64,000 nucleotides of DNA, from assembly GCA_910588155.1 (NCBI GenBank), contig CAJUPB010000010.1, positions 14,600 through 78,599 on the forward strand. The letters are read 5' to 3'. Positions 22,826-32,577 of this stretch are shown piece by piece. This stretch comes from an uncultured Christensenellaceae bacterium. Its GTDB lineage: Bacteria > Bacillota > Clostridia > Christensenellales > Pumilibacteraceae. The notes under the pieces are model-generated. The model saw only the letters and a list, made by a program, of their open reading frames with translations. It did no database searches and was not told the origin of the DNA. The position numbers and the translations under genes are program-made. Every line of letters begins with the position of its first letter. The stretch's first letter is position 1.

Positions 22826-24044
22826 ATTATCCGATATATGTGATATTAAAGTGGGTTATCCTTTCAAAAGCCATTGTTTTAACAAGAATGGTAACGGTGT
22901 GCGTCTTGTTAGAGGAATGAATATATCAAAAAATGGATTAAGATGGGGAAATCAAACAAGATGGTGGTCTAATCTAACAAAAGAATTAAATGATTATTAT
23001 CTTAAAAGCGATGATGTGCTTATAGCAATGGATGGTAACGTAAACACAAATTTTGCTTTAATAAAAAAAGAGGATTTGCCGTTATTGTTAGTTCAACGTG
23101 TCGCTCGTTTAAGAAGTAAAGTTGTTCCGCAACGATTAATATGGTATATAATAAAAACACGTAATTTTAGTTTATATATGAACGCAGTAAAAACGGGAAC
23201 GACAATTTCTCACGTTAGTGCACAACAAATTGGTGATTATGAGGTAGAATTGCCTGATTTAGAAGCACAAGGCAAGATTGTAAATATTTTATCAACATTA
23301 GATGAAAAAATAGCAAATAACAACGCCATAAATGCAAATCTACAACAGCAAATACGTTTACTTACGACAGCGTGGTTGACCGATTTTTTACCATTTGGCG
23401 GAACACGCCCGCAAGGTTGGTGTGAGGTAAATCTTGCAGAAGTTGCTGATTTTCAAGGTGGTTATTCATATACAAGTGAAGAATTGCAAGAATCAACTAT
23501 TGCTATGGCTACTATAAAAAACTTTGACCGAAAAGGTGGGTTCAAAATGGATGGCTTTAAGGAAATAGTACCGTCCTATAAATTAAAAGAATCGCAAACG
23601 GCAAAATTATTCGATGTTCTTGTGGCTCATACTGACCTGACGCAAAACGCGGAGGTTATCGGTAATGCCGAAATTTTGAACAGCACGATGGGATATGATA
23701 AAGTTATTTTTTCAATGGATTTAGTTAAGGTCATTCCAAAACATTCTGTCATATCGCAATTTCTCCTTGCCGCCATATTGCAAGATAAAAGATTTAAAGG
23801 ACATTGTTTGGGATATGTAAATGGGACGACGGTTTTACATCTCAGTAAAAAAGCATTGCCTGAATATAAATTGTATTTACCTAGCCATTTGTCGGTTTTA
23901 TCTCCGCTTTCGGATTTATTAGAGGCGCATTATCGAGAAATAGCATACAGGATTAACGAGAATAAGCGTCTTGCCGAACTCCGCGACACTTTATTACCCA
24001 AACTTATGAGCGGCGAAATCGACGTGTCTGACGTCGAAATTTGA
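22815..24044 (+). CDS. hsdS: type I restriction-modification system, specificity subunit
   Basis: A 409-residue DNA-recognition subunit with two target recognition domains. The central conserved helix (EAQGKIVNILSTLDEKIANNN, near residues 155-175) and its C-terminal counterpart (ENKRLAELRDTLLPKLMSGEI) separate them. The two halves differ in base composition from hsdM (more AT-rich), which is common because recognition domains are exchanged by recombination. The ATG at 22815 follows GGGAG. No phase-variation repeat or second hsdS is seen nearby. Confidence 0.93.
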   Translation: MKYKLSDICDIKVGYPFKSHCFNKNGNGVRLVRGMNISKNGLRWGNQTRWWSNLTKELNDYYLKSDDVLIAMDGNVNTNFALIKKEDLPLLLVQRVARLRSKVVPQRLIWYIIKTRNFSLYMNAVKTGTTISHVSAQQIGDYEVELPDLEAQGKIVNILSTLDEKIANNNAINANLQQQIRLLTTAWLTDFLPFGGTRPQGWCEVNLAEVADFQGGYSYTSEELQESTIAMATIKNFDRKGGFKMDGFKEIVPSYKLKESQTAKLFDVLVAHTDLTQNAEVIGNAEILNSTMGYDKVIFSMDLVKVIPKHSVISQFLLAAILQDKRFKGHCLGYVNGTTVLHLSKKALPEYKLYLPSHLSVLSPLSDLLEAHYREIAYRINENKRLAELRDTLLPKLMSGEIDVSDVEI

Positions 24045-24063
24045 TAATTATTTGGAGAAACAG

Positions 24064-25596
24064 ATGAAGACCACAAATTTATATTTCCTGTCGCTTGCGG
24101 CAAAAAATCTCGATTTGAAAGAATTTTCTAAATACGAGGCGGTTTTATCGGAAAGAGAAGCCGTCAAATCGCATAAAAAACACGAAGTGGATACGCTGGT
24201 CGATTTTGTGAACGCTGTTTTTCCGTATTTGGAATGTCCCGATTTGGACGGGTATAATTTTACGTTTGAAATAACGCAATTGGGCAGAGAATTTGATTTG
24301 TTAAAGGTATCCGAAAACAAAGTTTTAAATATAGAGTTAAAGTCGCAAATGACGACGATAGGCGAATTGAAAAAACAATTGGTGCAGAACAGGCATTTTT
24401 TTATGCACTTGTCGAGAGAGATTTTTCAGTTTGTATATGTTAAAAATCAAAATTGTTTCTATCAATTGCTCGGTGACGATTTGGACGCTGTGGAAATCGA
24501 GACTTTGGTTGCAGTAATGAAACAGTTAAACAAGTCCTGCGTCGAAAATCTGTCGGAATTGTTCAAACCGTCGCAGTTCCTCGTATCGCCGTTGAACACT
24601 CCCGAAAAATTCTTGGCGGGAGAATATTTTTTGACGGACTCGCAGGTAGATATAAAAGGCAAAATAATTGGCGGGATAGAAAATAAAAGAAAGGACAAAC
24701 CCTGTTTTTTTGCCGTAAAAGGCTCGCCGGGCACGGGAAAAACATTGCTTTTGTATGACATTGCAAAAAATTTGGCAAGAGACAAAAAAGTATGTGTGTT
24801 TCATTGCGGTATCCCCTGTAACGGGCATTTCCGTATAAACGAGTACAAAGACAGTCTCACGGTAAAAGCTATAAAAAAAGAATGCGAAGTCGAATATTTC
24901 AAATATGATGTCATATTGTTTGACGAGGCTCACAGGATACGCAAATATCAGTATGACGATATTATAGACAAAATTCGAAAACATAATTTGTCTGCTGTTT
25001 TCAGCTTTGACCCGCGACAGATTTTGTCCAGAAACGAAGAGCAAGCAGATATTAAAAGCTCTGTCGAACGGTTATGTGGCAATTCCGTATTCACATTAAA
25101 TAATAAAATCAGAACAAATAAAGAAATGGCGTCGTTTATTCGGCATTTGATGTTCTTAAACGATAGCAGCAAAAAAGAAAACTATGCAAATGTAGAACTG
25201 TTGTATGTAAACGATTATAAACAAGCAAATAAATTGATTGAATATTTCAGAGGTAAGGGATATGAATATATTTCTTTCACGCCTTCGACCTATTACTCTT
25301 GCAGAATGGATAAACTGTGGAAAGGAACAAATACGCACGAAGTTATCGGACAGGAATTTGATAATATAGTAATGGCTTTTGACGATACGTTTTCTTACGA
25401 CGATAAAGGCTATTTGTCGGCAACGGCTCATCCAAACCCCGACTACTTGTATAAAAAACTACTTTTTCAGGGTGTTACGAGGGTGCGAGAAAAATTGGCG
25501 TTGATTGTAATAGACAATCAATCGGTGTTCGAAAACATATTGAATCTGTTGCGTCCGAATGAAGCCGATGCGGAAACGAAAAATTCGGGAGAATAA
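24064..25596 (+). CDS. DUF2075 helicase with N-terminal PD-(D/E)xK-like nuclease domain
   Basis: A 510-residue protein inside the restriction operon. Residues about 40-130 contain a nuclease-like core (REFDLL ... NIELKSQ, the D...ExK pattern). The rest is a DUF2075 (Schlafen-like) superfamily 1 helicase: Walker A KGSPGTGKTLLL (near 220), Walker B VILFDEAHRIR (near 290), and the late motifs VIGQEFDNIVM and GVTRVREKLALIVI. DUF2075 proteins occur in defence islands. Its place between hsdS and hsdR suggests it works with, or is regulated alongside, the restriction complex. The ATG at 24064 follows GGAG, 20 bases after hsdS. Confidence 0.85.
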   Translation: MKTTNLYFLSLAAKNLDLKEFSKYEAVLSEREAVKSHKKHEVDTLVDFVNAVFPYLECPDLDGYNFTFEITQLGREFDLLKVSENKVLNIELKSQMTTIGELKKQLVQNRHFFMHLSREIFQFVYVKNQNCFYQLLGDDLDAVEIETLVAVMKQLNKSCVENLSELFKPSQFLVSPLNTPEKFLAGEYFLTDSQVDIKGKIIGGIENKRKDKPCFFAVKGSPGTGKTLLLYDIAKNLARDKKVCVFHCGIPCNGHFRINEYKDSLTVKAIKKECEVEYFKYDVILFDEAHRIRKYQYDDIIDKIRKHNLSAVFSFDPRQILSRNEEQADIKSSVERLCGNSVFTLNNKIRTNKEMASFIRHLMFLNDSSKKENYANVELLYVNDYKQANKLIEYFRGKGYEYISFTPSTYYSCRMDKLWKGTNTHEVIGQEFDNIVMAFDDTFSYDDKGYLSATAHPNPDYLYKKLLFQGVTRVREKLALIVIDNQSVFENILNLLRPNEADAETKNSGE

Positions 25597-25600
25597 AATT

Positions 25601-28600
25601 ATGTCTTTCAGGGAAGAAAACTACGAAAATTCCATAATACAATTATTCGAGGAAATGGGCTATACGCATATTTGCGGTTTCGACGCGGAGCGAGACTATA
25701 AAGACCCGCTTTTAAACGACGAACTCGAAGCGGCTTTATACCGCATAAATCCTTCGTTGCCGAGCGTGGCGGTTGAAGCCGCGCTTTATAAACTTCGTAA
25801 CTTTGAAAATGCCGAGCTTGTCGAAAAAAATGCGGTGTTCACCGACTATATTCAAAATGGAATAGAGGTAAGCTATAATATCGACGGGGAGCAAAAATCG
25901 GATATCGTATATCCGATAGATTACGGCGACAAAGACAATAACTCGTTTATAGTCGCCAACCAATGGACGTTTGAGGAAAGAAGCGTGAAGCGACCCGATA
26001 TAATTTTGTTCGTAAACGGCTTGCCGCTTGTCCTTATGGAATTGAAATCGCCTTCACGCGAAAACGTAGACGCCTCTCTTGCATATCGTCAACTTCGCAA
26101 CTATATGCAGGAAATACCGTCGGTATTTGTTTATAATTCGATATGTGTAATGAGCGACCAGATGACAAACAAAGCGGGAACGATAACATCGGGAGAAGAC
26201 CGCTTTATGGAATGGAAGACGAAAGACGGAAGCTATGAGAATACAAAGTGCGCGCAGTTCGAAACGTTTTTCGAGGGTATGTTCGATAAAGAGCGGTTGC
26301 TTGATATATTGAAAAATTTCATCTGCTTTTCCCGCGACGGAGCAAAGACAAAAAAGATTCTTGCGGGTTATCATCAATATTTCGCAGTTAAGAAAGCGGT
26401 GGAAACGACAAAAGAAGCGGTTAAAACCGACGGCAAGGGCGGCGTTTTTTGGCATACGCAGGGAAGCGGCAAATCGCTTTCTATGGTGTTCTTTGCCCGT
26501 CTTTTGCAGTCCTCTCTTTCGCGTCCGACAATTGTCGTTTTGACCGACCGCAACGACCTCGACGACCAGCTTTACGGGCAGTTCGCTCGTTGTAAAGATT
26601 TTTTGCGGCAAACGCCCGTACAGGCGGATAAAAGAAAACTGTCGGAGCAGGACATAGAGCGAAACAAGCATTTGCGCAAAGGCGACAGACCGACGGTCGG
26701 TTTGAAGGATTGGTTGGACGGCAGGTCGGCAAACGGTATAATATTTACGACAATGCAGAAGTTCGAAGATTCTTTCGATTGTATTTCCGACCGTCGCAAT
26801 ATTATAATTATGGCGGACGAGGCGCACCGCGGGCAATACGGACTCAAAGAAAAAGTCGACGCAAAAACGGGAAAAATCAAGTCGGGAGCGGCTCGCGTTG
26901 TCCGCAATAGTTTGCCCAATGCGACTTTTATAGGGTTCACGGGCACGCCGATTTCCGAAAAGGACAGAAGTACAAGGGAAGTGTTCGGCAATTATATCGA
27001 CGTGTACGATATGACGCAGGCAGTCGAGGACGGCGCAACGCGTCCCGTGTATTATGAAAGTCGGGTAATAAAATTAAAACTCGATGAAGAGGCGTTGAAA
27101 CTTATCGACGAGGAATACGACCTTATGGCGAACAACGCCGACCCCGAAGTTATCAGAGAAAGTCAGCTTCGTCTCGGGAAAATGGAAACGTTGCTCGGAA
27201 ATAGGCAAACCGTTCGCTCGCTTGTGACCGATATAATCGACCATTACGAAAATAACCGCGAAAATTTGCTTACGGGAAAGGCATTGATAGTCGCGTATTC
27301 TCGTGCAATTGCTATGCAGATATATGATTTGATAACCGAAGAATTGCGTCCCGATTGGAAAACAGAGGGGAAGATTGCCGTTGTAATGACGGAAAGTAAC
27401 GATGACCCCGAAGAGTGGCGTGCGGTAATAGGGAATAAAACGCACAGGGAAAAAATCGCACTTGAATTCAAAGACGACGACAGTCCGCTGAAAATAGTTA
27501 TCGTAGTCGATATGTGGCTGACGGGATTCGATGTGCCGTCGCTTGCGACAATGTATGTGTACAAGCCTATGAGCGGACACAACCTTATGCAAGCCGTTGC
27601 TCGCGTGAATCGGGTATTTAAAGACAAAGAGGGCGGACTTGTTGTCGATTACATAGGTATTGCGTCCGCACTTAAAAAGGCGATGAACGATTACACGATA
27701 CGTGACAGAAGAAACTACGGCGATACGGATATCGCAAAAGTCGCATATCCGAAGTTCGTGGAAAAATTGACCGTATGTCGCGATTTGTTTCACGGTTATG
27801 ATTACGAATCTTTTATGAACGGGCGCGACCTCGACAGAGCCAAGGCGATAAGCGGCGCGGTGAATTTTATTTTGGGACGCGACAAACAGAACGAAAAGGA
27901 GTCTTTCGAAAAAGAATCGCTGATAATGAAACAGTCGTTGTCGCTCTGTTCGTCTGTCGTCGAGGAGCATTTGCGTTTGGAGGCTGCGTTTTTCGAGGCA
28001 GTGCGCGTGCTTGTCTTGCGGTTTGCAAATACGGGCGGCGAAAATAAAATCTCGCTTTTTGAAATGAATGCAAGAATAAACGAGCTTTTGAAACAGAGCG
28101 TCAAAAGCGACGGCGTGATAAATCTGTTTTCTGATATAAAGGAAGAATTTTCTCTTTTCGACTCGAAGTTTTTGTCGGAAGTGGCAAAAATGAAAGAAAA
28201 AAATATAGCGGTCGAATTGCTGAAAAGACTGATAGCCGACCGCGTCAGGGTTTACCGCAGGACAAACGTCGTGAAGTCCGAAAAGTTCAGCGAAATATTG
28301 CAGACCGCTATGAACAGATATTTGAACGGAATGCTGACAAACGAGCAGGTCATAGAAGAATTGTTGAACATAGCGCGGCAAATCGCCGACGCAAAGACTT
28401 TGGGCGACGATTTGGGACTGACCGAGGAAGAGACTGCTTTTTATGACGCGCTCGTAAAACCTCGTGCGGTAAAAGACTTTTACGAAAACGAAGAACTCGT
28501 TTCCATAACAAAAGAGCTGACCGAAACGCTTCGCAAAAACAAAACGATAGATTGGCAAAAGCGCAGTTCGGCAAGAGCCAAAATGCGCCTTATGATAAAG

Positions 28601-28711
28601 AAACTTTTAAAAAGACATAAATATCCGCCCGAAGGGATGGACGATGCGGTACAAACCGTGATGATGCAGTGCGAGCAATGGACGGATAACGTAATGGATG
28701 TTTGGGATTAA
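25601..28711 (+). CDS. hsdR: type I restriction enzyme, endonuclease/translocase subunit
   Basis: A 1036-residue motor and nuclease subunit. The N-terminal nuclease region has RPDIILFVNGLPLVLMELKSPS (D...ExK). The helicase core shows WHTQGSGKS (Walker A), MADEAHRGQYG (DEAH box), GFTGTPI and MWLTGFDVPS...ARVNRVFKDKEGG (later motifs). The C-terminal helical region contacts HsdM. The length is normal. The ATG at 25601 follows GGGAG, only four bases after the DUF2075 stop, so the four genes form one operon. The stop is two bases from the convergent asnB stop. Confidence 0.95.
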   Translation: MSFREENYENSIIQLFEEMGYTHICGFDAERDYKDPLLNDELEAALYRINPSLPSVAVEAALYKLRNFENAELVEKNAVFTDYIQNGIEVSYNIDGEQKSDIVYPIDYGDKDNNSFIVANQWTFEERSVKRPDIILFVNGLPLVLMELKSPSRENVDASLAYRQLRNYMQEIPSVFVYNSICVMSDQMTNKAGTITSGEDRFMEWKTKDGSYENTKCAQFETFFEGMFDKERLLDILKNFICFSRDGAKTKKILAGYHQYFAVKKAVETTKEAVKTDGKGGVFWHTQGSGKSLSMVFFARLLQSSLSRPTIVVLTDRNDLDDQLYGQFARCKDFLRQTPVQADKRKLSEQDIERNKHLRKGDRPTVGLKDWLDGRSANGIIFTTMQKFEDSFDCISDRRNIIIMADEAHRGQYGLKEKVDAKTGKIKSGAARVVRNSLPNATFIGFTGTPISEKDRSTREVFGNYIDVYDMTQAVEDGATRPVYYESRVIKLKLDEEALKLIDEEYDLMANNADPEVIRESQLRLGKMETLLGNRQTVRSLVTDIIDHYENNRENLLTGKALIVAYSRAIAMQIYDLITEELRPDWKTEGKIAVVMTESNDDPEEWRAVIGNKTHREKIALEFKDDDSPLKIVIVVDMWLTGFDVPSLATMYVYKPMSGHNLMQAVARVNRVFKDKEGGLVVDYIGIASALKKAMNDYTIRDRRNYGDTDIAKVAYPKFVEKLTVCRDLFHGYDYESFMNGRDLDRAKAISGAVNFILGRDKQNEKESFEKESLIMKQSLSLCSSVVEEHLRLEAAFFEAVRVLVLRFANTGGENKISLFEMNARINELLKQSVKSDGVINLFSDIKEEFSLFDSKFLSEVAKMKEKNIAVELLKRLIADRVRVYRRTNVVKSEKFSEILQTAMNRYLNGMLTNEQVIEELLNIARQIADAKTLGDDLGLTEEETAFYDALVKPRAVKDFYENEELVSITKELTETLRKNKTIDWQKRSSARAKMRLMIKKLLKRHKYPPEGMDDAVQTVMMQCEQWTDNVMDVWD

Positions 28712-28712
28712 A

Positions 28713-30293
28713 TCACTTCCCGCTGTCGCCGTAATTGGACAGCACGCGCGCCGACGGGTCGTTGACGTCGCAGCCTTTCCAGGACTTGTTCGGCATCCAA
28801 AAGTCGGGTATCATTTTCGCTTGCATAGGGTAATACTTTTCGAAAATCTCGCGGTATAAAAGCGACTCTTTCGTAAACGGCTTTGCGTGATAGGCATACT
28901 TTTCGGCGGCGGAAAGAAAGTCGTCGCCGTAAAGCGTTTCGGCATATTCTTTGAGGTCGTCCACCATAGAATGCCCCACAGCGTCCGAGAATGCCGCTTT
29001 CTCGCGATATAAAATCTCGCGGGGCAGATAGTCGCCCTCGAAAGCGCGCCGCAAAAGATACTTGCCCGCGTTGTATTTGTTCAGCTTTATTTCGGGGTCT
29101 ATACTCATCACAAACTCCGCAAAATCAAGGTCGCCGAACGGCACCCGCGCTTCCATAGAATTGACCGAAATGCAACGGTCGGCACGTAATACGTCATAAC
29201 AGTTCAGCTCCTTGACCCTCTTCACCGACTCCGCTTGAAACGCAGCGGCGGACGGAGCAAAATCCGTGTACTTGTAACCGAACAGCTCGTCGGAAATTTC
29301 GCCCGTCAAAAGCACTTTGACGTTCGTCGTTTCGCGTATCTTCTTGCAGATTAAATACATACCCATACTCGCGCGTATCGTCGTGATGTCAAAAGTTCCG
29401 AGCGCCTTTATGACCTCGTCCAAAGCCCCGACAACCTCGTCGCGCGTCATATATATTTCCGTGTGGTCCGTGCCGAGATAGTCCGCAACCTGTCTCGCAT
29501 ACTTCAAATCGATTGCGTCCTTGTCCATACCGACGGCAAACGTGCGTATCTTCTTTTTCGACAGCCTCTGACCCACGGCGCATACGAGCGACGAGTCCAG
29601 ACCTCCCGAGAGCAGAAACCCCAGCGGCGCATCGGCGTCAAGTCTCTTTTCAATGCCCGCGATAAGTTTTTCTTTGATTCCCGCACAAGCCGTTTCGATG
29701 TCGTAAACCGCGGTTTCGACGTCCGTCACGTCACGAAAACAGACGAACTTTCCGTCCGCATAGTAGTGTCCCGGGGGAAAGGGCAGTATCTGACCGTCGG
29801 ACAGCCCCACGAGGTTTTTCGGCTCGCTGGCAAACGCGATTGCTCCGCTCTTTAAAACGACGTAGTATAAGGGGCGTATCCCTATCGGGTCGCGCGCGGC
29901 TATGTAAGCGTCTTTTTCGCCGTCGTAGATGACGCAGGCAAATTCCGCATCCAACTGTCGGAACATATCCAAACCGTAAATCTCGTACATCGGCAGGAGA
30001 ATCTCGCAGTCCGACTCCGATTTGAATTTGTATCCCTTGCTTTCCAGCTCGGCTCTCTGTTTTCTGAAACCGTAAATCTCGCCGTTGCATACGGAAATGT
30101 TGTTCTTGTAATAAAACGGCTGCATACCGCTGGCATTCAGACCCATAATCGCAAGACGGTGAAAACCTATGTATCCGCCGCTCGTCTCTTCGAAAACCGT
30201 CATATCCGGTCCGCGGCTTACCGTCCTGTCGAACGCCTTTTCGACGACCGCTTTGTCAACGCTCTTGTCCGTTATGCAAAATATGGAACACAT
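28713..30293 (-). CDS. asnB: glutamine-dependent asparagine synthetase
   Basis: A 526-residue cytoplasmic enzyme that makes Asn from Asp, Gln and ATP. Cys2 (MCSIF) is the glutaminase nucleophile. Residues 2-185 form the class II amidotransferase domain (CNGEIYGF, HRLAIMG). The synthetase domain has the PP-loop SGGLDSSL (near 230) and GEISDELFGYKY. The ATG at 30293 follows GAGGAG. It is divergent from aspS, with promoters for both in the 180-base gap. The cluster with AspRS and AsnRS suggests a link to Asn/Asp supply for translation. Confidence 0.95.
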   Translation of the reverse strand: MCSIFCITDKSVDKAVVEKAFDRTVSRGPDMTVFEETSGGYIGFHRLAIMGLNASGMQPFYYKNNISVCNGEIYGFRKQRAELESKGYKFKSESDCEILLPMYEIYGLDMFRQLDAEFACVIYDGEKDAYIAARDPIGIRPLYYVVLKSGAIAFASEPKNLVGLSDGQILPFPPGHYYADGKFVCFRDVTDVETAVYDIETACAGIKEKLIAGIEKRLDADAPLGFLLSGGLDSSLVCAVGQRLSKKKIRTFAVGMDKDAIDLKYARQVADYLGTDHTEIYMTRDEVVGALDEVIKALGTFDITTIRASMGMYLICKKIRETTNVKVLLTGEISDELFGYKYTDFAPSAAAFQAESVKRVKELNCYDVLRADRCISVNSMEARVPFGDLDFAEFVMSIDPEIKLNKYNAGKYLLRRAFEGDYLPREILYREKAAFSDAVGHSMVDDLKEYAETLYGDDFLSAAEKYAYHAKPFTKESLLYREIFEKYYPMQAKMIPDFWMPNKSWKGCDVNDPSARVLSNYGDSGK

Positions 30294-30345
30294 TCGATAG
30301 TTTCTCCTCGCGCCGAGTTTTTTTGCCGTCCCGCGCTTTCGTACA

Positions 30346-30374
30346 ATAATACATTAAATCGAAAAATAAGTCAA
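30346..30374 (-). promoter_or_regulatory. promoter of asnB
   Basis: Minus strand TTGACT (30369-30374), 17-bp spacer, TATTAT (30346-30351). Confidence 0.65.
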
Positions 30375-30402
30375 GTAAATATTCCGCTGTTTGAAATAGT
30401 CC

Positions 30403-30431
30403 TTGACTTTTTTCTAAAAGAATGGTAAAAT
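30403..30431 (+). promoter_or_regulatory. promoter of aspS
   Basis: TTGACT (30403-30408), 17-bp spacer, TAAAAT (30426-30431). Confidence 0.65.
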
Positions 30432-30473
30432 TATTTTTAATATAACCCAAACGAAAATCGGAGGCAAATAAAA

Positions 30474-31838
30474 GTGATAAAGATAAACGAAGTCAAAAAG
30501 TACGACGGCGAAACCGTGGAAATACGCGGCTTTGTAAAGCAGGTCAGAGACCTCAAAAAAATGCAGTTTCTCGTGATACGCGACATAACCGAGTCGGTGC
30601 AGGTCACTGTTTTCAAAAACGAGGAGAATAAGGCGCTGAACGAAAAAATCGCCGCACTCACGCTGGAATCGTCCGTAAAGGTCAAAGGCAAAGTTCACGT
30701 GGACGACTTCGTGAAACTCAACGGAGTGGAACTGCTTGCCGAAGAAGTCACCGTCGCCAATCTTGCGAATAACAATATGCCGATAGACTTGACGGATTTC
30801 AACGAGTCGAACAGAGATTTGAGAATGGATTGGCGCTTTCTCGATTTGAGAAGCAGGGAACACCAGCTCATTTTCCGTGTGCAGACGACCGCCGAAATGG
30901 CAATGCGCGAGTTCTGGATAGAAAACGGCTTCACGGAAATACACTCGCCGAAACTTATGGGCAACCCCAGCGAATCGGGAGCGGAATTGTTCGAGCTTAA
31001 CTACTTCGGCGGCAAGGCATATCTTGCGCAGTCGCCGCAGTTCTATAAGCAGATGGGTATCGCCGCAGGCTTCGAAAGAGTTTTCGAAATCGGACCGGTT
31101 TTCCGCGCAAACAAGTCTTTTACTTCCCGCCACGACACCGAGTTCACCAGCGTAGATTGCGAAATCGCGTGGATAGACTCCTACGAGGACATAATGAAGT
31201 TCGAGGAGCGTTGGATAGAATACCTCGTAAAAAGAGTAAAGGAAAAGCACGGCGACGAGATAAAAGAAGTGCTCGGCAGGGAAATAACCGTGCCGAAAGT
31301 GCCGTTCCCCCGCGTGACTATGGAAGAAGCGAAAGAGATAATAAAGTCGCTTAACTACACCGTGCCGCCCGAGACGAAGGGCGACTTGGACCCGACCGCC
31401 GAAAAACTGCTCGGCAAATATTTCAAAGAGAAGTACGACAGCGACTTCGTGTTCGTAACCGAATTCCCGACGTCGATAAGACCGTTCTATCATATGTATA
31501 AAGAGGGCGACCCGACCAAAACTTTGTCCTTCGACCTTTTGTGGAACGGACTCGAAGTCACGACGGGCGCACAGCGCGAACACCGTTTCCCCGTCATAGT
31601 AAAACAGGGCATAGAAAAGGGACTCATTCCCGCAAACGCCATAGACGCAAACGGCGAGGTCGTGCGCGAGAATTTGCCGCAGGGACTCAAAGACTATCTG
31701 TCTTGCTTCGACTACGGCTGCCCTCCGCACGGCGGTTACGGCTTCGGTCTCACGAGAATGTTGATGAACCTTTTGGGTTATACGAATGTGCGAGAGGTGA
31801 CGTTTATATATCGCGGCGTCGACCGTCTCCGCCCCTGA
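30474..31838 (+). CDS. aspS: aspartyl-tRNA synthetase, archaeal/eukaryotic type
   Basis: A 454-residue class II synthetase that charges tRNA-Asp. It has the N-terminal OB-fold anticodon domain (1-105), motif 2 (FRANKSFTSRHDTEFTS) and motif 3 (GGYGFGLTRMLM). The bacterial GAD insertion is absent, and the length (about 590 in ordinary bacterial AspRS) fits the archaeal type, which many Clostridia carry. Such enzymes can be discriminating or non-discriminating. The presence of asnS and asnB makes the discriminating form plausible here. GTG start at 30474 after GGAGG. Divergent from asnB. Confidence 0.93.
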   Translation: MIKINEVKKYDGETVEIRGFVKQVRDLKKMQFLVIRDITESVQVTVFKNEENKALNEKIAALTLESSVKVKGKVHVDDFVKLNGVELLAEEVTVANLANNNMPIDLTDFNESNRDLRMDWRFLDLRSREHQLIFRVQTTAEMAMREFWIENGFTEIHSPKLMGNPSESGAELFELNYFGGKAYLAQSPQFYKQMGIAAGFERVFEIGPVFRANKSFTSRHDTEFTSVDCEIAWIDSYEDIMKFEERWIEYLVKRVKEKHGDEIKEVLGREITVPKVPFPRVTMEEAKEIIKSLNYTVPPETKGDLDPTAEKLLGKYFKEKYDSDFVFVTEFPTSIRPFYHMYKEGDPTKTLSFDLLWNGLEVTTGAQREHRFPVIVKQGIEKGLIPANAIDANGEVVRENLPQGLKDYLSCFDYGCPPHGGYGFGLTRMLMNLLGYTNVREVTFIYRGVDRLRP

Positions 31839-31951
31839 CGGCACATTCATCGCGAACTGCGGCGTTAAACTTCGATTTTTTTCGGGGCGAGTACGCAAAG
31901 TACGCGCCCTGTCAAAAAATCTTGTTTGCCTTGCATTTCGCGCGACTGTGC
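31839..31951. repeat. divergent flank of the 137-bp repeat family
   Basis: It shares the GAGTACGC-AAAGTACGCGCC core and the closing CGTCAG with the tandem units that follow, but differs elsewhere. Confidence 0.5.
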
Positions 31952-32225
31952 CGTCAGAACTGCAATGAACGGGGTAGACATTTCGATTTGCAATACTTCG
32001 TCAGGCTTACGTTTTTGCGTCGGTTGCGTACGGGGGTGTACGCGCCCTCGCAAAATCCGCGCCTTCCTTGTCTTGCTCGCTTCTAACCCGTCAGAACTGC
32101 AATGAACGGGGTAGGCATTTCGATTTGCAATACGTTGTCAGGCTTACGTTTTTGCGTCGGTTGCGTACGTTTAAGTACGCGCCCTCGCAAAATCCGCGCC
32201 TTCCTTGTCTTGCTCGCTTCTAACC
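31952..32225 (+). repeat. 137-bp intergenic repeat, two tandem copies
   Basis: Units 31952-32088 and 32089-32225 are exactly 137 bases each and nearly identical. Each starts with CGTCAGAACTGCAATGAACG and contains TCAGGCTTACGTTTTTGC, an inverted GCGTAC/GTACGC pair with a variable centre, CTCGCAAAATCCGCGCCTTC and CTTGCTCGCTTCTAACC. No gene is encoded. Two more units lie after asnS. Confidence 0.9.
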
Positions 32226-32577
32226 CGTCAGCCTCACAACTTATGTACTGACAATTAGACCCGTATTGTGGCGTCAAGCTGCGCATATTTTCGAGGCGAG
32301 TACGCGAAGTACACGCCTATGTACTCGCAAAGCTCGTGGCGTTCGCGTCGCGCTATATGCGCTCGCTCGGTAAGCAAGCGCGGGTCATTTACGGGAAGTA
32401 AACTCCCCGTCGCAAATGCTTGCTTTCCTTGCACTGCTCGCGTCAAATATGTCAGCGTGATAATGAATAACCTGAATTAAACGCAATTGCGGCGTTAAAT
32501 GTAAAACGCGTAAACCCATAAAAACTCGTAACCTATTTGCGGCGTTTGCCGACGTTAAATATTCGACAGGAGAAAAA
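32226..32577. other. intergenic region before asnS
   Basis: Position 32270-32460 is a further, longer variant of the repeat theme (GCGAGTACGCGAAGTACACGCC, GTACTCGCAAAGCTCG, CGTCAAATATGTCAG). No coding region or clear promoter is seen. The ribosome site AGGAG (32568) belongs to asnS. Confidence 0.5.

Noticed and set aside
28712..28712. Terminator between hsdR and asnB
   Set aside because: The convergent stops are two bases apart and no stem with a T run is visible.
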